Shown here: in pieces, positions 1-10,809 of the stretch
How the letters are laid out: the number at the start of each line of letters is the position of its first letter
How positions within the stretch are numbered: the stretch's first letter is position 1
NCBI GenBank assembly: GCA_026419775.2
Contig: JAOPGA020001034.1
Location: 23,417 to 87,416 of the forward strand
From: Acrasis kona
Lineage: Eukaryota; Heterolobosea; Eutetramitea; Acrasida; Acrasidae
DNA length: 64,000 nucleotides
Reading direction: 5' to 3'
Translations under genes and position numbers: made by a program
The notes under the pieces: generated by a model
Told to the model about the DNA's origin: nothing
The model's input: only the letters and a program-made list of their open reading frames with translations
Databases searched by the model: none

Positions 1-460
1 GATAATCAATCACCACAACAAGGTTTGAAGAGTTTATGTATAAAAGACAGTATGTCATGAGGATATCAAGATGCTGACAATAAACTATATCTATGAAGAA
101 TGAGAAGAATTAGCTGGAGAAAGTAATAACCTCTTACTTTCGCATTATAAATAAAAAAGAAGACATGACTAAGCTATAACATACGATTGAGCAATTTGAA
201 TTATAGTAGTTGATGTGGACAAAACTTGAGCACCGGCAAGAGGAAAATAGAACAAAACATACATACATCTGAGTTGCATAAAGTAAACTTTTTTTTTCTA
301 AAAAATGTGTTATGTATTTTATGAGACAACCCGCCAATTTTGCTATTAAAAAGGAACAAAGCGCATTACCTTTGTTTCTCGCAATACCCATGTAAAAACG
401 CGTTTCCGTTGGTTAACTCGCCCCAATCAATCAATTGGTTGACTGCTAGAAGAACTATTC
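1..460. other. intergenic / left edge, no supported gene
   Basis: I see no convincing gene here. A minus-strand open frame of 85 codons (391 down to 134) starts with ATG and reads MGIARNK at its N-terminus. Its remainder is Cys- and Phe-rich and looks like translated AT-rich noncoding DNA. A first exon of a leftward gene with a donor near 369 (AAAG/GTAATG) is conceivable, but I cannot complete it. The stretch presumably contains the promoter and 5'UTR of the K+ channel gene at 461. Confidence 0.4.
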
Positions 461-1585
461 ATGAAGGAGGACGGAGTGGATAACAACTTCACACCAGCAG
501 ATGCCTTGCAGATAAGCTTGGATGAACTAAACCAGACTACCGAAGATTTCGTAAACAAGCCGAGAACACAATCGAATACATCATCCCCACGTTCCCTTAC
601 ACAACCAATAAGTATGCACAGGAGATTTCGTAACAAATTGAAGGAAATCATCGACCAACCATCCTCCTCGATAGTGGCGAAAGTATACTTTTTGGTTATC
701 GCGTTACTCGTTTCAGCATCGGTAGTTATCATGATTTTAGATTCACATGCTTCACTTGATGAAAATGCAAGCGCCATAATGATAGCGGACGGCGTAACAA
801 ATGGTCTTTTACTGCTCGATTTACTTTTGAGATTTTATGCAAGTGTTCATAGTGTCAAACGTCTTGTGAAGTTCATAACAAGTATAACTAACATTACTGA
901 TTTCCTCGCAACTCTGCCCTTCTTTATTGTCGTGTTGTTTGATAGAATATTAGGAATGTATCCTAGTATTGGTATATTGCGTGTCTTTCGATTATTAAGG
1001 CTGTTGAGACTTTTGAACTTTTCTACAAGAATGAGAGCCTTGTGGTTGGCTTTAAAAATGAGCATAACTGTCATTGCCAGTATCATGTTCATTACCATGT
1101 TGTGTGTATTAATTTCCTCCACTATTGAGTATTACCTTGAAAGAGGTACTTGGGACTCTACTGAAAGAGTCTGGAGACGTCACGATGGAACAATATCTCC
1201 CTTCTCTTCTATTCCGCAGTCCATGTGGTGGAGCATACTTACGTTGTTGGCCGTGGGCTACGGAGATATCGTGCCAATCACTCCCATTGGTAAGTTTGCT
1301 GGCGCCATGACAATGATTGTTGGGATCCTTCTTATAAGCATGCCGTCGCTTATATTGAGCAAGACGTACACTGAATTACTTGCTAATCAAATGAGAACTG
1401 AGGATGAGACGAGGGAGGATTTGAGAATGGACTTGATGAAGTTTATGGAAAAGAGAACGCTTATGATTGAAAACATTCAATTGTTGATGGAGCGACAGGA
1501 GATGATGATGAGGGATGTTGAGTCGAATAGAGCTCAAATGGCCGAACTATCAAAGCTCATCCAAAGAAATACGGGTATGCATTAA
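461..1585 (+). CDS. voltage-gated potassium channel subunit
   Basis: Single-exon protein of 374 residues. It has the six-helix voltage-gated K+ channel plan: a cytosolic N-terminus of about 75 residues, S1-S3, an S4 voltage sensor with arginines every third position (RVFRLLRLLRLLNFSTR, about residues 172-188), S5, a pore loop and S6. The selectivity filter reads AVGYGDIVP, so K+ selectivity is expected. The C-terminal ~75 residues after S6 are charged and Met/Glu-rich, and probably form a coiled coil that helps tetramerisation. I see no T1, cyclic-nucleotide-binding or PAS domain, so it is a minimal Kv-type channel of the plasma membrane or contractile vacuole (inference). The ATG at 461 gives a full channel and no upstream exon is needed. 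It is the first gene in the window, with its 3' end about 235 bp before the SAM-domain gene. Confidence 0.9.
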   Translation: MKEDGVDNNFTPADALQISLDELNQTTEDFVNKPRTQSNTSSPRSLTQPISMHRRFRNKLKEIIDQPSSSIVAKVYFLVIALLVSASVVIMILDSHASLDENASAIMIADGVTNGLLLLDLLLRFYASVHSVKRLVKFITSITNITDFLATLPFFIVVLFDRILGMYPSIGILRVFRLLRLLRLLNFSTRMRALWLALKMSITVIASIMFITMLCVLISSTIEYYLERGTWDSTERVWRRHDGTISPFSSIPQSMWWSILTLLAVGYGDIVPITPIGKFAGAMTMIVGILLISMPSLILSKTYTELLANQMRTEDETREDLRMDLMKFMEKRTLMIENIQLLMERQEMMMRDVESNRAQMAELSKLIQRNTGMH

Positions 1586-1819
1586 CCTTTTGGAGGTATG
1601 AACATTGTTTGTATTTACTCAATGATGTATATCCTTGCGACGTACAATAAAAATATATCGGTGTAAGAAGGTTTGCTCCAATTATAGTACTGAATTGAAC
1701 ATAAAATAAATACTTTGTTATGTATAATTGTGTGTTTTTGGTGTCGAAAGTGAAGGTGGATATTTGAATGATGGATGTTGCGGCGACCCGCAATGATCTA
1801 ACTGTCAACCTTGAGAAAA

Positions 1820-3332
1820 ATGGGTGACTACTCTGAATGGGATTGCGCACGAGTTCAACAGTGGCTGAGAGATATTGGATTGGAAGAATACACAGACACT
1901 TTCAAAAATCATAAAATTGATGGGAACGTTCTTTCTATGCTCAACGAAACCGACCTGAGAGAAAAACCATTGTGCATGTCTGTTCTGGGGGATATAAAAA
2001 GATTATCCAAGGAACTTGATTCACTAAAAAAAGGATTATCACCACTCAAAATTGAGCCTACACCACAAAGAGAGATTAAGAAGATGGAGCTGGTGAGGAG
2101 AAGAATTAGTCAAATTCCAGAACTATTCAATTCTAAAGTTGGTTCATACAGTCACAACATGTTGGAGCGCTATGAAGTAAGTTTAACAGTTTCAAAATAC
2201 TAAAGACAAACAGCACATTCTTCCCAGCATTTTAACTGCAAAACTTTGGCAACCAGATGAAAGATGGATAAGTAGCGTCGTTAAACTTGCTGCATCAGCA
2301 CTTTATCTGTTCTTTTCGATTTTTTGTACATCTTTCGTAATGATGCTGTGCCATGAGAGGGTCCCAGATACAGTACTTTACCCACCATTACCTGACATTG
2401 TGTAAATGAACAAACAATAATTTACTTACGCCCCTCACAGATTAGATAATCTACCACACATTCCGTGGGCATTCAAAGTTGCAGAGGTTAGATTCTTAAT
2501 TTCAACCATTTCTTATGTTGATTAGATCATCGTTTTCATACTCGCTTCCATTCTTGTATTTGATGTCATCTTCCACGCCCATCGAATGATCATTTTGAGA
2601 AGGTTTTGTGCCATCACTGGTAGCATTTTCATGTTGAGATGCGTCACCATGTTTGTGACCTCACTTTCGGTGCCAGGTAAACACTTGAGCAGTGATTGTA
2701 AAAAGATGTCTGATGGGTTTGGTGACTGGGATGCAAAGTTATCTCGTGCATGGACCATTGCAAGCGGACTTGGTCTATCAGTAGCGGGAGTCACAACTGT
2801 AAGTGAAATTTTATATTTTTAAAAATTAACATTTTTCTAGTGTGGTGATTACATGTTTAGTGGTCATTCGTCCATTTTAACATTATTGAATTTCTTCATC
2901 AACGAATATACACCTTATAGTTGGAAAGGACTTCACGTCATCTCATGGTGTCTTAACATGTTTGGTATGTTTTTCGTATTAGCAGCACATGAACATTATA
3001 CTTTGGACGTTATTTGTGCCTTCTACATTAGCAGCAGAATGTTCATGCATTATCATCGTAAGACTATTTGATTACACATTCATTAAATTATAGAACTTGC
3101 AAACATTCATCATGTAGTGCAGAAGAATGCGGAGAGGGAGAGGATAAGATCTTGGTTCCCAATGTTTTCGTTTTTGGAGTCGGAGACGGAAGGAATCGTA
3201 CCTTATGAATTCGAGTATCCTTGGACACCATTGTTTGGCGAGAAGGCCAATCATGTAACGTCACCTTACACAACAAAAAAGTCGAAAAAAAAGAGAAAAA
3301 CAAGTTCAGGAACTCCAATCGAGTCATTGTAA
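1820..3332 (+). CDS. SAM-domain sphingomyelin synthase-related protein
   Basis: Six exons: 1820-2176, 2214-2401, 2441-2486, 2526-2798, 2841-3057 and 3094-3332. They join in frame to 439 residues. Residues 1-70 form a SAM domain ([18 protein letters not shown]). A multi-pass membrane domain of the PAP2/sphingomyelin-synthase type follows. Both signature motifs are present: [11 protein letters not shown] carries the first catalytic His, and [11 protein letters not shown] carries the second His and the Asp, so the catalytic triad looks complete. The tail is basic (KKSKKKRK). The order SAM plus synthase matches SAMD8/SMSr, an ER enzyme that transfers a phospho-headgroup to ceramide. Whether the product here is sphingomyelin, ceramide phosphoethanolamine or inositol phosphoceramide cannot be told from sequence alone. 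The gene ends 9 bp from the convergent VPS34 gene. Confidence 0.88.
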
Positions 3333-3341
3333 TAATTAAAT

Positions 3342-5717
3342 TTATTTCTTCCAATACTGTCCATATCTGTGTACTTGATCATAAATATTTGCGAACATTG
3401 CTCTTTTGCTGTCATTGATTACACCCTGCATAAACCTCATTGCTTCAGGATCCTTCAAATCTAATCTAAACCGTTCTTGAACCTTCATGATGTTTTTATA
3501 GCGATCGGATTGATTAGACATTTTGTTCGTGTCCTTATCGATATCATCAATGTTTGCATCGATCATCAACAGGAACAAATTGATAATTAGATTTGCAGAT
3601 TTCCTAAAAATGTTATACGCTTCACAACAAAAAGATAAAAATCTCTCGTATCCTTTTGATTGAGCACCTCCCATTCCTTCCACCATCTCTCTACAAAGTT
3701 TCATTGGCGGTGGAAAGCTCTTTGGATCATTTCCAAGTATATAACCAAAATCAATGTGAAACAATTTACCATCATTCGTAACAAGCAAATTATCCAAATG
3801 CCGATCTCCAACACCCAAGATATATGTAATCACGCAGTACGCCGCACAGCTCTTGATAAAATTATCACATGCCTCCTCATAAGCTCTTTCATCATTTTTA
3901 CAAATTTCTCTAAACCAACTACGCACACCCACATACTTGGTCACTATAGATTCTAAAGTCACACTAGGAGTCACACATTCCACAAAACCAACATCTCCGC
4001 TACAAGCCAACACATTGTAAGGAGTCAACTTTAGATCCATTCCATTCTTTTGCAACAAACCATCCATGACCTGAATAATTTGAATCATGAGTTGATCTTG
4101 TCTCAAATCATCACCAATCTTAAAAATCACTTTATATTTTTTATTTTCTTCCGTTTCAAAACACAACAAGATGGGATATGAATTGGATTTAAAAACAGAT
4201 GCATCGTTAGGATTAATTCTGATGGCACGCAAATGAGGATCAATAGGAAGAAAAACACCACGACCATTAAAAGTTTTCGACCAATCCTTTTGATCGGTGT
4301 CTTTATTAGCATGTATTAGTAATTCCTTCAATTTGCTCTCCTTCAAGTCTCTATATTCAATCATCTTGAGTTGATTACAAATATTTTGCAAATTAAAAAC
4401 AAGATTTTGTTGTTTGATTAATTCATTTAATATTTTGGTGCCACCATTCTTTTTAATAAAATGTAGAAATTTACCACTCAATTTCTCGAAATGACCACAA
4501 TGTGAATTTTCCTTGTTAATGGATTCCACTCTTAGGTACCAAAAAAAATAATTGGCAAGATTAAAGTGATTGGCACATCTAGAAATGAGCAAATCTGCCA
4601 AATCTGATTCTACATTTTGTTTATCGTAGCGAAGAGATTGAATCAACTGTGGCAACATGCTCAGCAACCAATCATCGTCCGCATCCTTTAATATATTAGC
4701 GGCATGACTCCTGAGCACTTGATTATTAGCAAACGTCTTGCTCAACAGCTCCAAGCAATCTACAAGCTCTATTCGAGTCCACCTCTGTAACAAATTAATG
4801 GCCTCTTTATTTTCCTTTTCAATTTCCCAATCGACGCACCTCAAAAATTTAGTGAGCGCCTTTTTATCCTTTGCTAGCCAATATCTATACTTCCAGAACA
4901 GTTGTTTCTCTTGTGGAGTGATTTGCTCCAAACTGGTCTTTTCTATAATCTTGTTGAGTAGTTTTCTGTCGTTGGAATCAGGTTCCAAGAAGAAATCTAA
5001 GAATCCATGACTTAGATGCATCGATAACTTCAAGTGCATTTTGGCCACTGGATTCTCTCGATCGATTTCAAGGTCCTGAATGTATTCTTTGAGTATGTTT
5101 TGTGATGGTTGTTTTTGTCTTCGTTTGACGGCCTGTGTGAATTCGTGAAAGATGATTTTGGAATCGTACCTCTCGAACTCAATGTTAATGTATAAAGTGT
5201 CGTCCGCTCTGTCCATGATTTGGATGAGTTTGAGAATGCTGGCATTGAGCCATTGATCGTTAATGTTTGATTGTGGATCGGAGTGGATGCGATGTAGCGT
5301 TTGTTCTATTCTTGCGAACTCGCTCCCATGAATGGATATGTCTCCCATGGTTTCGCCCCCTTTTCGACCTGATGCGCTCTTCTTTTCCCATAACTTTAGT
5401 TTGTGGCTGCCCATCCTTAAAACCCCAACGTCGTCAAATAAACTATAGGTGCTTCCTCCGACGATGACCTGCTTTTGAGGGGAGAAGATATCGTACACCG
5501 TGAGGCACAGGACTGTGCTAGGTGTGATTTCGGATATTTTAACGGGAAAAACAATCCATTCTGTCCATTCTTTGTTCTTGTGCTGAGAACGATAGGACGT
5601 TTTGATTGAGGGACAGAGTTGACAATCATCATCAATTAGCTGGCAGAGAACGTACATGTCCTCACGCTTTGAAGTCAAATTTGATGGTGGAGTACGGGGG
5701 TCTTTGATAAAGTCCAT
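3342..5717 (-). CDS. VPS34: class III phosphatidylinositol 3-kinase (VPS34)
   Basis: Single exon, 791 residues, somewhat shorter than animal Vps34 (about 890). The order is an N-terminal C2 domain (about 15-140), a helical PIK domain (about 190-410) and a lipid kinase domain (about 500-791). The kinase part has GDDLRQDQL, the catalytic loop GVGDRHLDNLL, the activation loop DFGYILGNDPKSFPPPMKL and EMVEGMGG. The last two are characteristic of class III rather than class I enzymes. The C-terminus (YGQYWKK) matches the amphipathic Vps34 tail that touches membrane. Known role: makes PI3P on endosomes and autophagosomes with Vps15 and Beclin-type partners. No Ras-binding or p85-binding domain is present. 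The ATG at 5717 precedes a normal C2 domain. Confidence 0.93.
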   Translation of the reverse strand: MDFIKDPRTPPSNLTSKREDMYVLCQLIDDDCQLCPSIKTSYRSQHKNKEWTEWIVFPVKISEITPSTVLCLTVYDIFSPQKQVIVGGSTYSLFDDVGVLRMGSHKLKLWEKKSASGRKGGETMGDISIHGSEFARIEQTLHRIHSDPQSNINDQWLNASILKLIQIMDRADDTLYINIEFERYDSKIIFHEFTQAVKRRQKQPSQNILKEYIQDLEIDRENPVAKMHLKLSMHLSHGFLDFFLEPDSNDRKLLNKIIEKTSLEQITPQEKQLFWKYRYWLAKDKKALTKFLRCVDWEIEKENKEAINLLQRWTRIELVDCLELLSKTFANNQVLRSHAANILKDADDDWLLSMLPQLIQSLRYDKQNVESDLADLLISRCANHFNLANYFFWYLRVESINKENSHCGHFEKLSGKFLHFIKKNGGTKILNELIKQQNLVFNLQNICNQLKMIEYRDLKESKLKELLIHANKDTDQKDWSKTFNGRGVFLPIDPHLRAIRINPNDASVFKSNSYPILLCFETEENKKYKVIFKIGDDLRQDQLMIQIIQVMDGLLQKNGMDLKLTPYNVLACSGDVGFVECVTPSVTLESIVTKYVGVRSWFREICKNDERAYEEACDNFIKSCAAYCVITYILGVGDRHLDNLLVTNDGKLFHIDFGYILGNDPKSFPPPMKLCREMVEGMGGAQSKGYERFLSFCCEAYNIFRKSANLIINLFLLMIDANIDDIDKDTNKMSNQSDRYKNIMKVQERFRLDLKDPEAMRFMQGVINDSKRAMFANIYDQVHRYGQYWKK

Positions 5718-6285
5718 AATTGTGTTGTTTTGGACAGTGTCATTTCGGTTATCTTGAAAATCTCTTGAAATAAAAGACCCACTAATAATTGTTAGGCTTG
5801 AAGGGAAACGAAAACTTACATCCTGACTGATATAAAAGAATTTACTTCTGATGAATGTGCCACCTTAAACATTGAGTTCTTTCATTACAATTTAAAATCT
5901 AAAAATAGAGCAAAATTCCAGATTACATTAATAGTCATACTTAGCTTAAAGTGCGCCTGAATTCATTTGGATATCTGCTACCTTTATGAGTGTCACTATC
6001 GTCGATAACAATAGCAGTAATATATGATTGATTCTATATTTAAGGTTGATTAGATGTACATTACTATGATTAGGTTGGTCAGACCTGGATGGATCAAGAA
6101 ACGATCATAGCATATCTTTATGACTTTCAGCTTCAACATTCGTGATCAACTACGTTCCTTCGTATTTCTCACACTCACATGAATATTGGCCCACTAGTAT
6201 TATAATATACGTCGGATATTAAAAACAATACACAAAATAAAACGCATTTGATAAATAGAAAAACTTAGTTTATTTAACAGTCACT
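5718..6285. other. intergenic between VPS34 and the Thr-Pro protein
   Basis: AT-rich sequence between two minus-strand genes. It holds the presumed VPS34 promoter and the 3'UTR of the Thr-Pro protein, with the reverse complement of AATAAA signals near 6236-6242. I see no open frame or structured RNA I would defend. Confidence 0.5.
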
Positions 6286-6870
6286 TTATAGCATGACAAC
6301 CAATACGGCTATCAAAGCAACCCATAAGGAGGCGACGGTCTTTGGTGAACTGCTGGTTGCGGTTGGAACTGGGACTCTAGTGGATGTAGCAGAAGGTGAT
6401 GGTGATGGGGTAGCGGTTGTGTTGCTTGGTGTTGGTGTTGGGGTGGCTGTTGAGTTGCTGGTTGGGGTAGCTGTTGCAGTAGCATTAAGGGTGGCTGTAG
6501 CAGTTGGGGTTGGGGTTGGTGTAGGTGTTGAAGTGGCAGTTAAAGTGGCAGTTGGTGTTGGTGTTGGGGTTGGTGTTGCGGTGGGGGTTGGTGTGGGGGT
6601 TGGAGTTGGAGTTGGAGTGCGTGTTGGAGTTGGGGTTGGAGTTGGGGTTGGTGTTGGTGTTGCGGTGGGGGTTGGAGTTGGAGTTGGGGTTGGTGTTGGG
6701 GTTGGTGTTGGAGTAGGTGTTGCGGTGGGGGTTGGGGTTGGTGTTGGAGTTGCGGTGGGGGTTGGGGTTGCAGTGGGGGTTGGTGTGTCGGTGGGTGTGG
6801 CGGTAGTTTGAGCAAGCACGTTAACAAATACGAATGCAAGTACGATTGCAACTAACAACACCTTAGACAT
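6286..6870 (-). CDS. secreted Thr-Pro repeat (mucin-like) protein, probable GPI anchor
   Basis: 194 residues. Residues 1-20 form a clear signal peptide ([20 protein letters not shown]). About 130 residues then consist almost only of TP, TA and ATP units, interrupted by single Arg, Leu, Asn and Ser. The C-terminus is a Ser-rich stretch followed by a hydrophobic tail ([16 protein letters not shown]) without a cytoplasmic segment, typical of a GPI-anchoring signal. The Thr/Pro rod would be heavily O-glycosylated and act as a surface stalk or coat (inference). The DNA repeat unit is degenerate rather than perfect. The opposite strand is open in other frames only because of the repeat. Repeat-length variation between strains is likely. 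Confidence 0.8.
   Translation of the reverse strand: MSKVLLVAIVLAFVFVNVLAQTTATPTDTPTPTATPTPTATPTPTPTPTATPTPTPTPTPTPTPTPTPTATPTPTPTPTPTPTRTPTPTPTPTPTPTATPTPTPTPTATLTATSTPTPTPTPTATATLNATATATPTSNSTATPTPTPSNTTATPSPSPSATSTRVPVPTATSSSPKTVASLWVALIAVLVVML
6430..6790. repeat. GT-rich degenerate 6-mer repeat encoding Thr-Pro
   Basis: On the plus strand this is a nearly uninterrupted array of GTTGGT, GTTGGG, GTTGGA and GTTGCG hexamers, the complement of Thr-Pro codon pairs. Runs of GGGGTTGGGGTTGG make it a candidate G-quadruplex former on the strand that is the template of the Thr-Pro gene. It lies inside a full coding frame with signal peptide, so it is a coding repeat and not a telomere. Confidence 0.85.
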
Positions 6871-7752
6871 GTCTTTCTATTTTCCAGCAATGTTGTTGAC
6901 GATAGCTAAATATCACACGCAATTTTATAATGCTCCGGACGATCCGTTGTGTATTTCCACCAATAAGAACTTCCCGCTCGGAGCCCAACGACTTCCTTTT
7001 CGCATATAGGTATATTTTGACTTAAAAATAGTTTCTAATTGACCTTGACTTCTAAAATCTTTCTCCGTAACTCCGACAACGAATTTGAATAGGAGCGAGC
7101 AAACATTGTTCTAACACCATTGTGCTGCTTCTCGTATTGTATTTCAAAAAATTGTCTCTTCGCCAAAATTCCTCCCGCCTTGAATCTGAAGGGTATAAGA
7201 GTGGATCTGGAAAATTATCTATTTGACAGGAAAATTAAGATCACCGCGTCAAATTGCATATTATACGCAAATTAAAGATTAATTGATGTTAAAAATGCGT
7301 ACTAGTTTCTAAGGTCACTTGATGTCCACAAATACTATTTAAGGTATTGACTCTGTATGTACAAATTGAGTTACAGTAAAATTCAACGTTAAACTTTTAA
7401 AACGTTCGCTTGTAATATTTGGTTTTTTAAAGTTTATTTTGATTCCTCGGTCATGTAATGGAATTCATCAAAAATTGGAGCATACACTGAAAATTGTGTG
7501 TTCTAAAGATCCTCGTCATTTGTATCATTTCTATTGAAAACCATGCCAGTTTACTATAACATTGAATGCATTGTTTTAATTAATCCAAATAAAACGTTGA
7601 CCTTTGTACCTCAAGTCGGTTGTTTGGTGACGAGGAGCGCGATGGTTTTAAAGATTGGTTTGTGCGTCCTTCAAGATTTTTGATGCTCATAAAGCATTCA
7701 CACTGACATTAGACATAATACTCCCATTTGTTTGGATTTTATTTATTACAAA
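6871..7752. other. intergenic, no supported gene
   Basis: About 880 bp of AT-rich DNA between the divergent Thr-Pro protein and DUF202 genes. It should hold both promoters. I found no tRNA-like A/B boxes, no long frame and no clear repeats. Confidence 0.5.
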
Positions 7753-8144
7753 ATGCACCAACCCAGTCCATACAAGGTCGGGAACTTGAAAAATGGATTT
7801 ACCCTCATTCCAAAGTGGACCTATGTGGATAACACCGGAGCAGATGGTCGTGATCTACAAGCTATTGGTAAGGATTAAAATCAATATATAACTCACAAAA
7901 CGCAGAGAGAACCAATTTAGCCTGGGTTAGGACAGCTGCCGCTTTTTTGACGATTGGATTTTCAGCTGCTAAATTCATAAAATCAAAACACACAGCAAAT
8001 CAGGATATCTTAACAGCAATTGGAGTCTCTGTTATGTTCATGGGTTTGATTTTCTTTAACTACTCATTCATACGAACGATGGTAACTATCAGAACTATAA
8101 GAACCGGATATACTTCCGTCGACTATACAGTTCCCTTCATGTAA
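7753..8144 (+). CDS. small DUF202-domain membrane protein
   Basis: Two exons, 7753-7867 and 7906-8144, joined to 117 residues. Directly after the splice the protein reads ERTNLAWVRTAAAFLTIGFS, the hallmark of DUF202/YidH proteins: an acidic-Arg-Thr start, then LAWxRT leading into a membrane helix. Two or three membrane helices follow (LTIGFSAAKF, ILTAIGVSVMFMGLIFF and possibly the C-terminus). DUF202 is also the membrane module of vacuolar transporter chaperone (VTC) proteins. No SPX or polyphosphate polymerase domain is encoded here, so it is a stand-alone DUF202 protein of unknown function. The donor is G/GTAAGG and the acceptor ACGCAG. Confidence 0.78.
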
Positions 8145-8442
8145 GATGATCTGTGGAATTGAATAATTTTAACATTTGAAGAATCGTAGGATTTGGTGTA
8201 ATGGTATCTGTTTTGTGTATTGTTCTTCTGTTCTTGTAATATAATAAACAAAGATTTAGCATTAACCTTATACTCTAATAGGGACTTTTTATTAACTCAG
8301 AAAATCGTTCAGCCTCTGTCTTCTCGTGCCCATAACATTCTACTGCTTAGGTGAGCTTTCCGTCAACATCCTGATTGACCGGAAAGTTTAGTTCTTCAAA
8401 TAGCAATCAAAACGAACATTCAATTTCGTGGTTATCAACAAT

Positions 8443-9752
8443 ATGAGCAATCAAACACGTTCAAGGTACGAAGACTTCGACTCTTATGAGCAGGTTGGCA
8501 GTGGTACTTTTGGTGTTGTGTATAAGTGTCGTAGAAAGATCGATAATAGAATCTATGCCCTTAAAACCGTGCAACTAAAATCACAACAAGAATTCGAGGC
8601 CACAGTAAAGGAAATTCATATTTTAGCTGGCTTAAAGCACAAGCACATCATTAAGTACTATGACTGCTTTCCCTGTGGAGGAAACACAAAGTTGAATATT
8701 GTCATGGAATATGCCGGAAAGGGAACTCTTCATGATTTAATCAGGGTAAGACGGCTACATTATCCATTACTAAAATCATTTAGAGCAGACAACAATTAAT
8801 TCCAGAAGCAGAGGTCTGGAAGTACTTCTGCCACATTCTTACAGCCCTTAATTATGTACATAGCAACAACATCCTACACAGAGACATGAAGCCAATGAAT
8901 GTTTTTCTTGACGACCGGTACGATTGTAAACTTGGAGATTTTGGTGTTAGCAAAGTCCTTGACCAACCTCTTGACCTCGCCGCAACTCTAATCGGCACTC
9001 CTTTATACATGTCCCCCGAGCTGTGCAAAAACATTCCCTATGACGCCAGGTCTGATGTATGGGCGTTAGGATGCATTCTGTATGAACTCTGTGCCCTCTC
9101 ACATCCCTTCGAACATGCCATACTTGAATACCAAAAAAATCAATTAGCCCTCATGCAAGCCGTCACCTCCGGAAAGTGGGACAGAGATGTCATCAAAAGA
9201 AATTATTCTAAAAACCTACTACAGGTCATTGAGATGTGTTTGACTTTGGATCACTCGACAAGACCAACCACAACACAATTGCTGAACATGCCTCAAATCC
9301 AAGCGGAGCTGATAAGTTGCTCTGCGGCAGAACAATTGAGAGGAGCACAAGTCGTGTCGCCAAGGGTAGTCGAGAATATTGTTCGGCACAGTCCACCACA
9401 ACCAGTTCCATATCAACCTGCTCCCATTTACAATCCACCCGTACAGCCTTACTACCAACAACAACAACAAGGTATGCCAGCACCCATTCAACAGCAGCCG
9501 GTAATTTCTCCCATGAGAATCACACCCATACCAGCACCAAGAAAACCAGATGGACATCACCAACAACATCAAATGATTCCACAACCCGTAGCACCCATTT
9601 ATAACCCTCCAAGTGCCGTTATTATTCAGGCATCGCCACCCGTGGTCAATCACAACCAAAAAACAGAAATGTGTCCATTCTGTAAGGGATCCAAAATGGG
9701 AGGAAATGAAAAATGCGGTGCATGTGTTGGACATGGTTTTATTATTGTTTGA
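8443..9752 (+). CDS. NEK-like Ser/Thr protein kinase with DnaJ-type Cys motif tail
   Basis: Two exons, 8443-8745 and 8784-9752, giving 423 residues. The kinase domain starts at about residue 10 with [12 protein letters not shown]. The catalytic loop is HRDMKPMN (H133, D135, K137) and the metal motif DFG begins at D153, so it should be active. The style of these motifs, with a GTPLYMSPE activation segment, is NEK-like. The middle tail is rich in Pro and Gln and probably disordered. The last ~30 residues contain CPFCKGS and CGACVGHG, two CxxCxG motifs like half of a DnaJ zinc finger. The gene converges with RFC2 and overlaps it by 11 bp (9742-9752). Its role in cell cycle or cilia is inference from the family. 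Confidence 0.82.
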
Positions 9753-10809
9753 TGACATTTGCGCTCGCTCTGCACAACTTGGCTAACAAGGCAGATAATT
9801 GTAATGGCGACTGAACACCCTCAATAACTCTCACATGTATAATTCCAATCTCTTTAATAAACTCTAATTGTACTTCTTCACTCATTTCTTCCATTCCATT
9901 TCTCACCATTTTTGAAATGGTTCCCACGATGTCTTGCGCCGAATAACCCTTCTTGACGACTGCATCCAACTTCTTTTGGGCCTCTACAAACTTTGATTCC
10001 AAACATTTGAGAATGATTTCCTTGACGGCTGTCGGATGGGGTTGGTCGCATACTTTGAACACATTAGTAGCGTCGACCATACCGAACCCTTGCCAAGTGG
10101 CTTGTAGATTGTTGAGGGCATTACGTAGATCGCCATCTGCTGTGTACATGAGTGCCTCCAAACCCTCGCTATTCTTTATTATCTTCTCTTGTTGAACGAC
10201 TTCCATGACTCTTATTAAAATGTCTTTATTTGTTAACTTGCGATATCGTACTAGTGCACAACGACTTTGAATGGGCTCTATAATTTTTGAAGAGTCATTA
10301 CAAGCGAGGGCGAATCTTGTTGTGTTTGAGTGTATTTCCATGATACGTCTTAAAGCTTGCTGTGCTCCTGTGCTCATTGAATCTGCTTCGTCAAGTATGA
10401 TAATCTTATGTCTATTCGCGGGCAGCGTCACCTTTTTCTGCGCGAACATTTTGATCTTGTTCCTAACTACGTTCAATGTTCGATCATCAGATGCGTTGAG
10501 TTCCAAGACGGCCTCCTTATAAACGTCTTTGCCCAATAAAGCTCTCGCTAGACACATGACGCTAGTTGTTTTACCTGTACCTGGTGGACCCTACGGGTGT
10601 GAAAAAAATGTATTAAAAGTGTAATGACTTACAGACAAGATCAGATTCGGCATGTTGCCATCGTATGCGATTACTTTCAGCCTACTCACAGCTTCTTCAT
10701 TTCCAACGATATCCTTCATTTCAACAGGGCGATACTTCTCAACCCAAGGTAATTCATCGCGTGGTTTTACATCTTTTTTTTCTTGTGATGAACCCTCTGT
10801 GGCAGACAT
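9742..10809 (-). CDS. RFC2: replication factor C small subunit (RFC2 type)
   Basis: Two exons on the minus strand, 10809-10633 and 10590-9742, giving 341 residues. The intron splits exactly before the Walker A sequence (GPPGTGKT). Also visible are the Walker B DEAD-like IILDEADSM, the arginine-finger motif in PIQSRC, and the clamp-loader region [17 protein letters not shown], which resembles human RFC2 (yeast Rfc4) more than the other small subunits. Known role: part of the pentameric clamp loader that opens and loads PCNA in replication and checkpoint signalling. The stop codon lies inside the 3' end of the convergent kinase gene. Confidence 0.93.

Noticed and set aside
6430-6790. Telomere-like TTGGGG repeats
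   Set aside because: They lie inside a coding frame with signal peptide and anchor signal, the units are degenerate hexamers encoding Thr-Pro, and genes continue on both sides.
6293-6811. Plus-strand frame of Val-Gly repeats (172 codons)
   Set aside because: It is the mirror of the Thr-Pro array. It has no signal peptide or domain, and the minus-strand frame has both ends of a surface protein.
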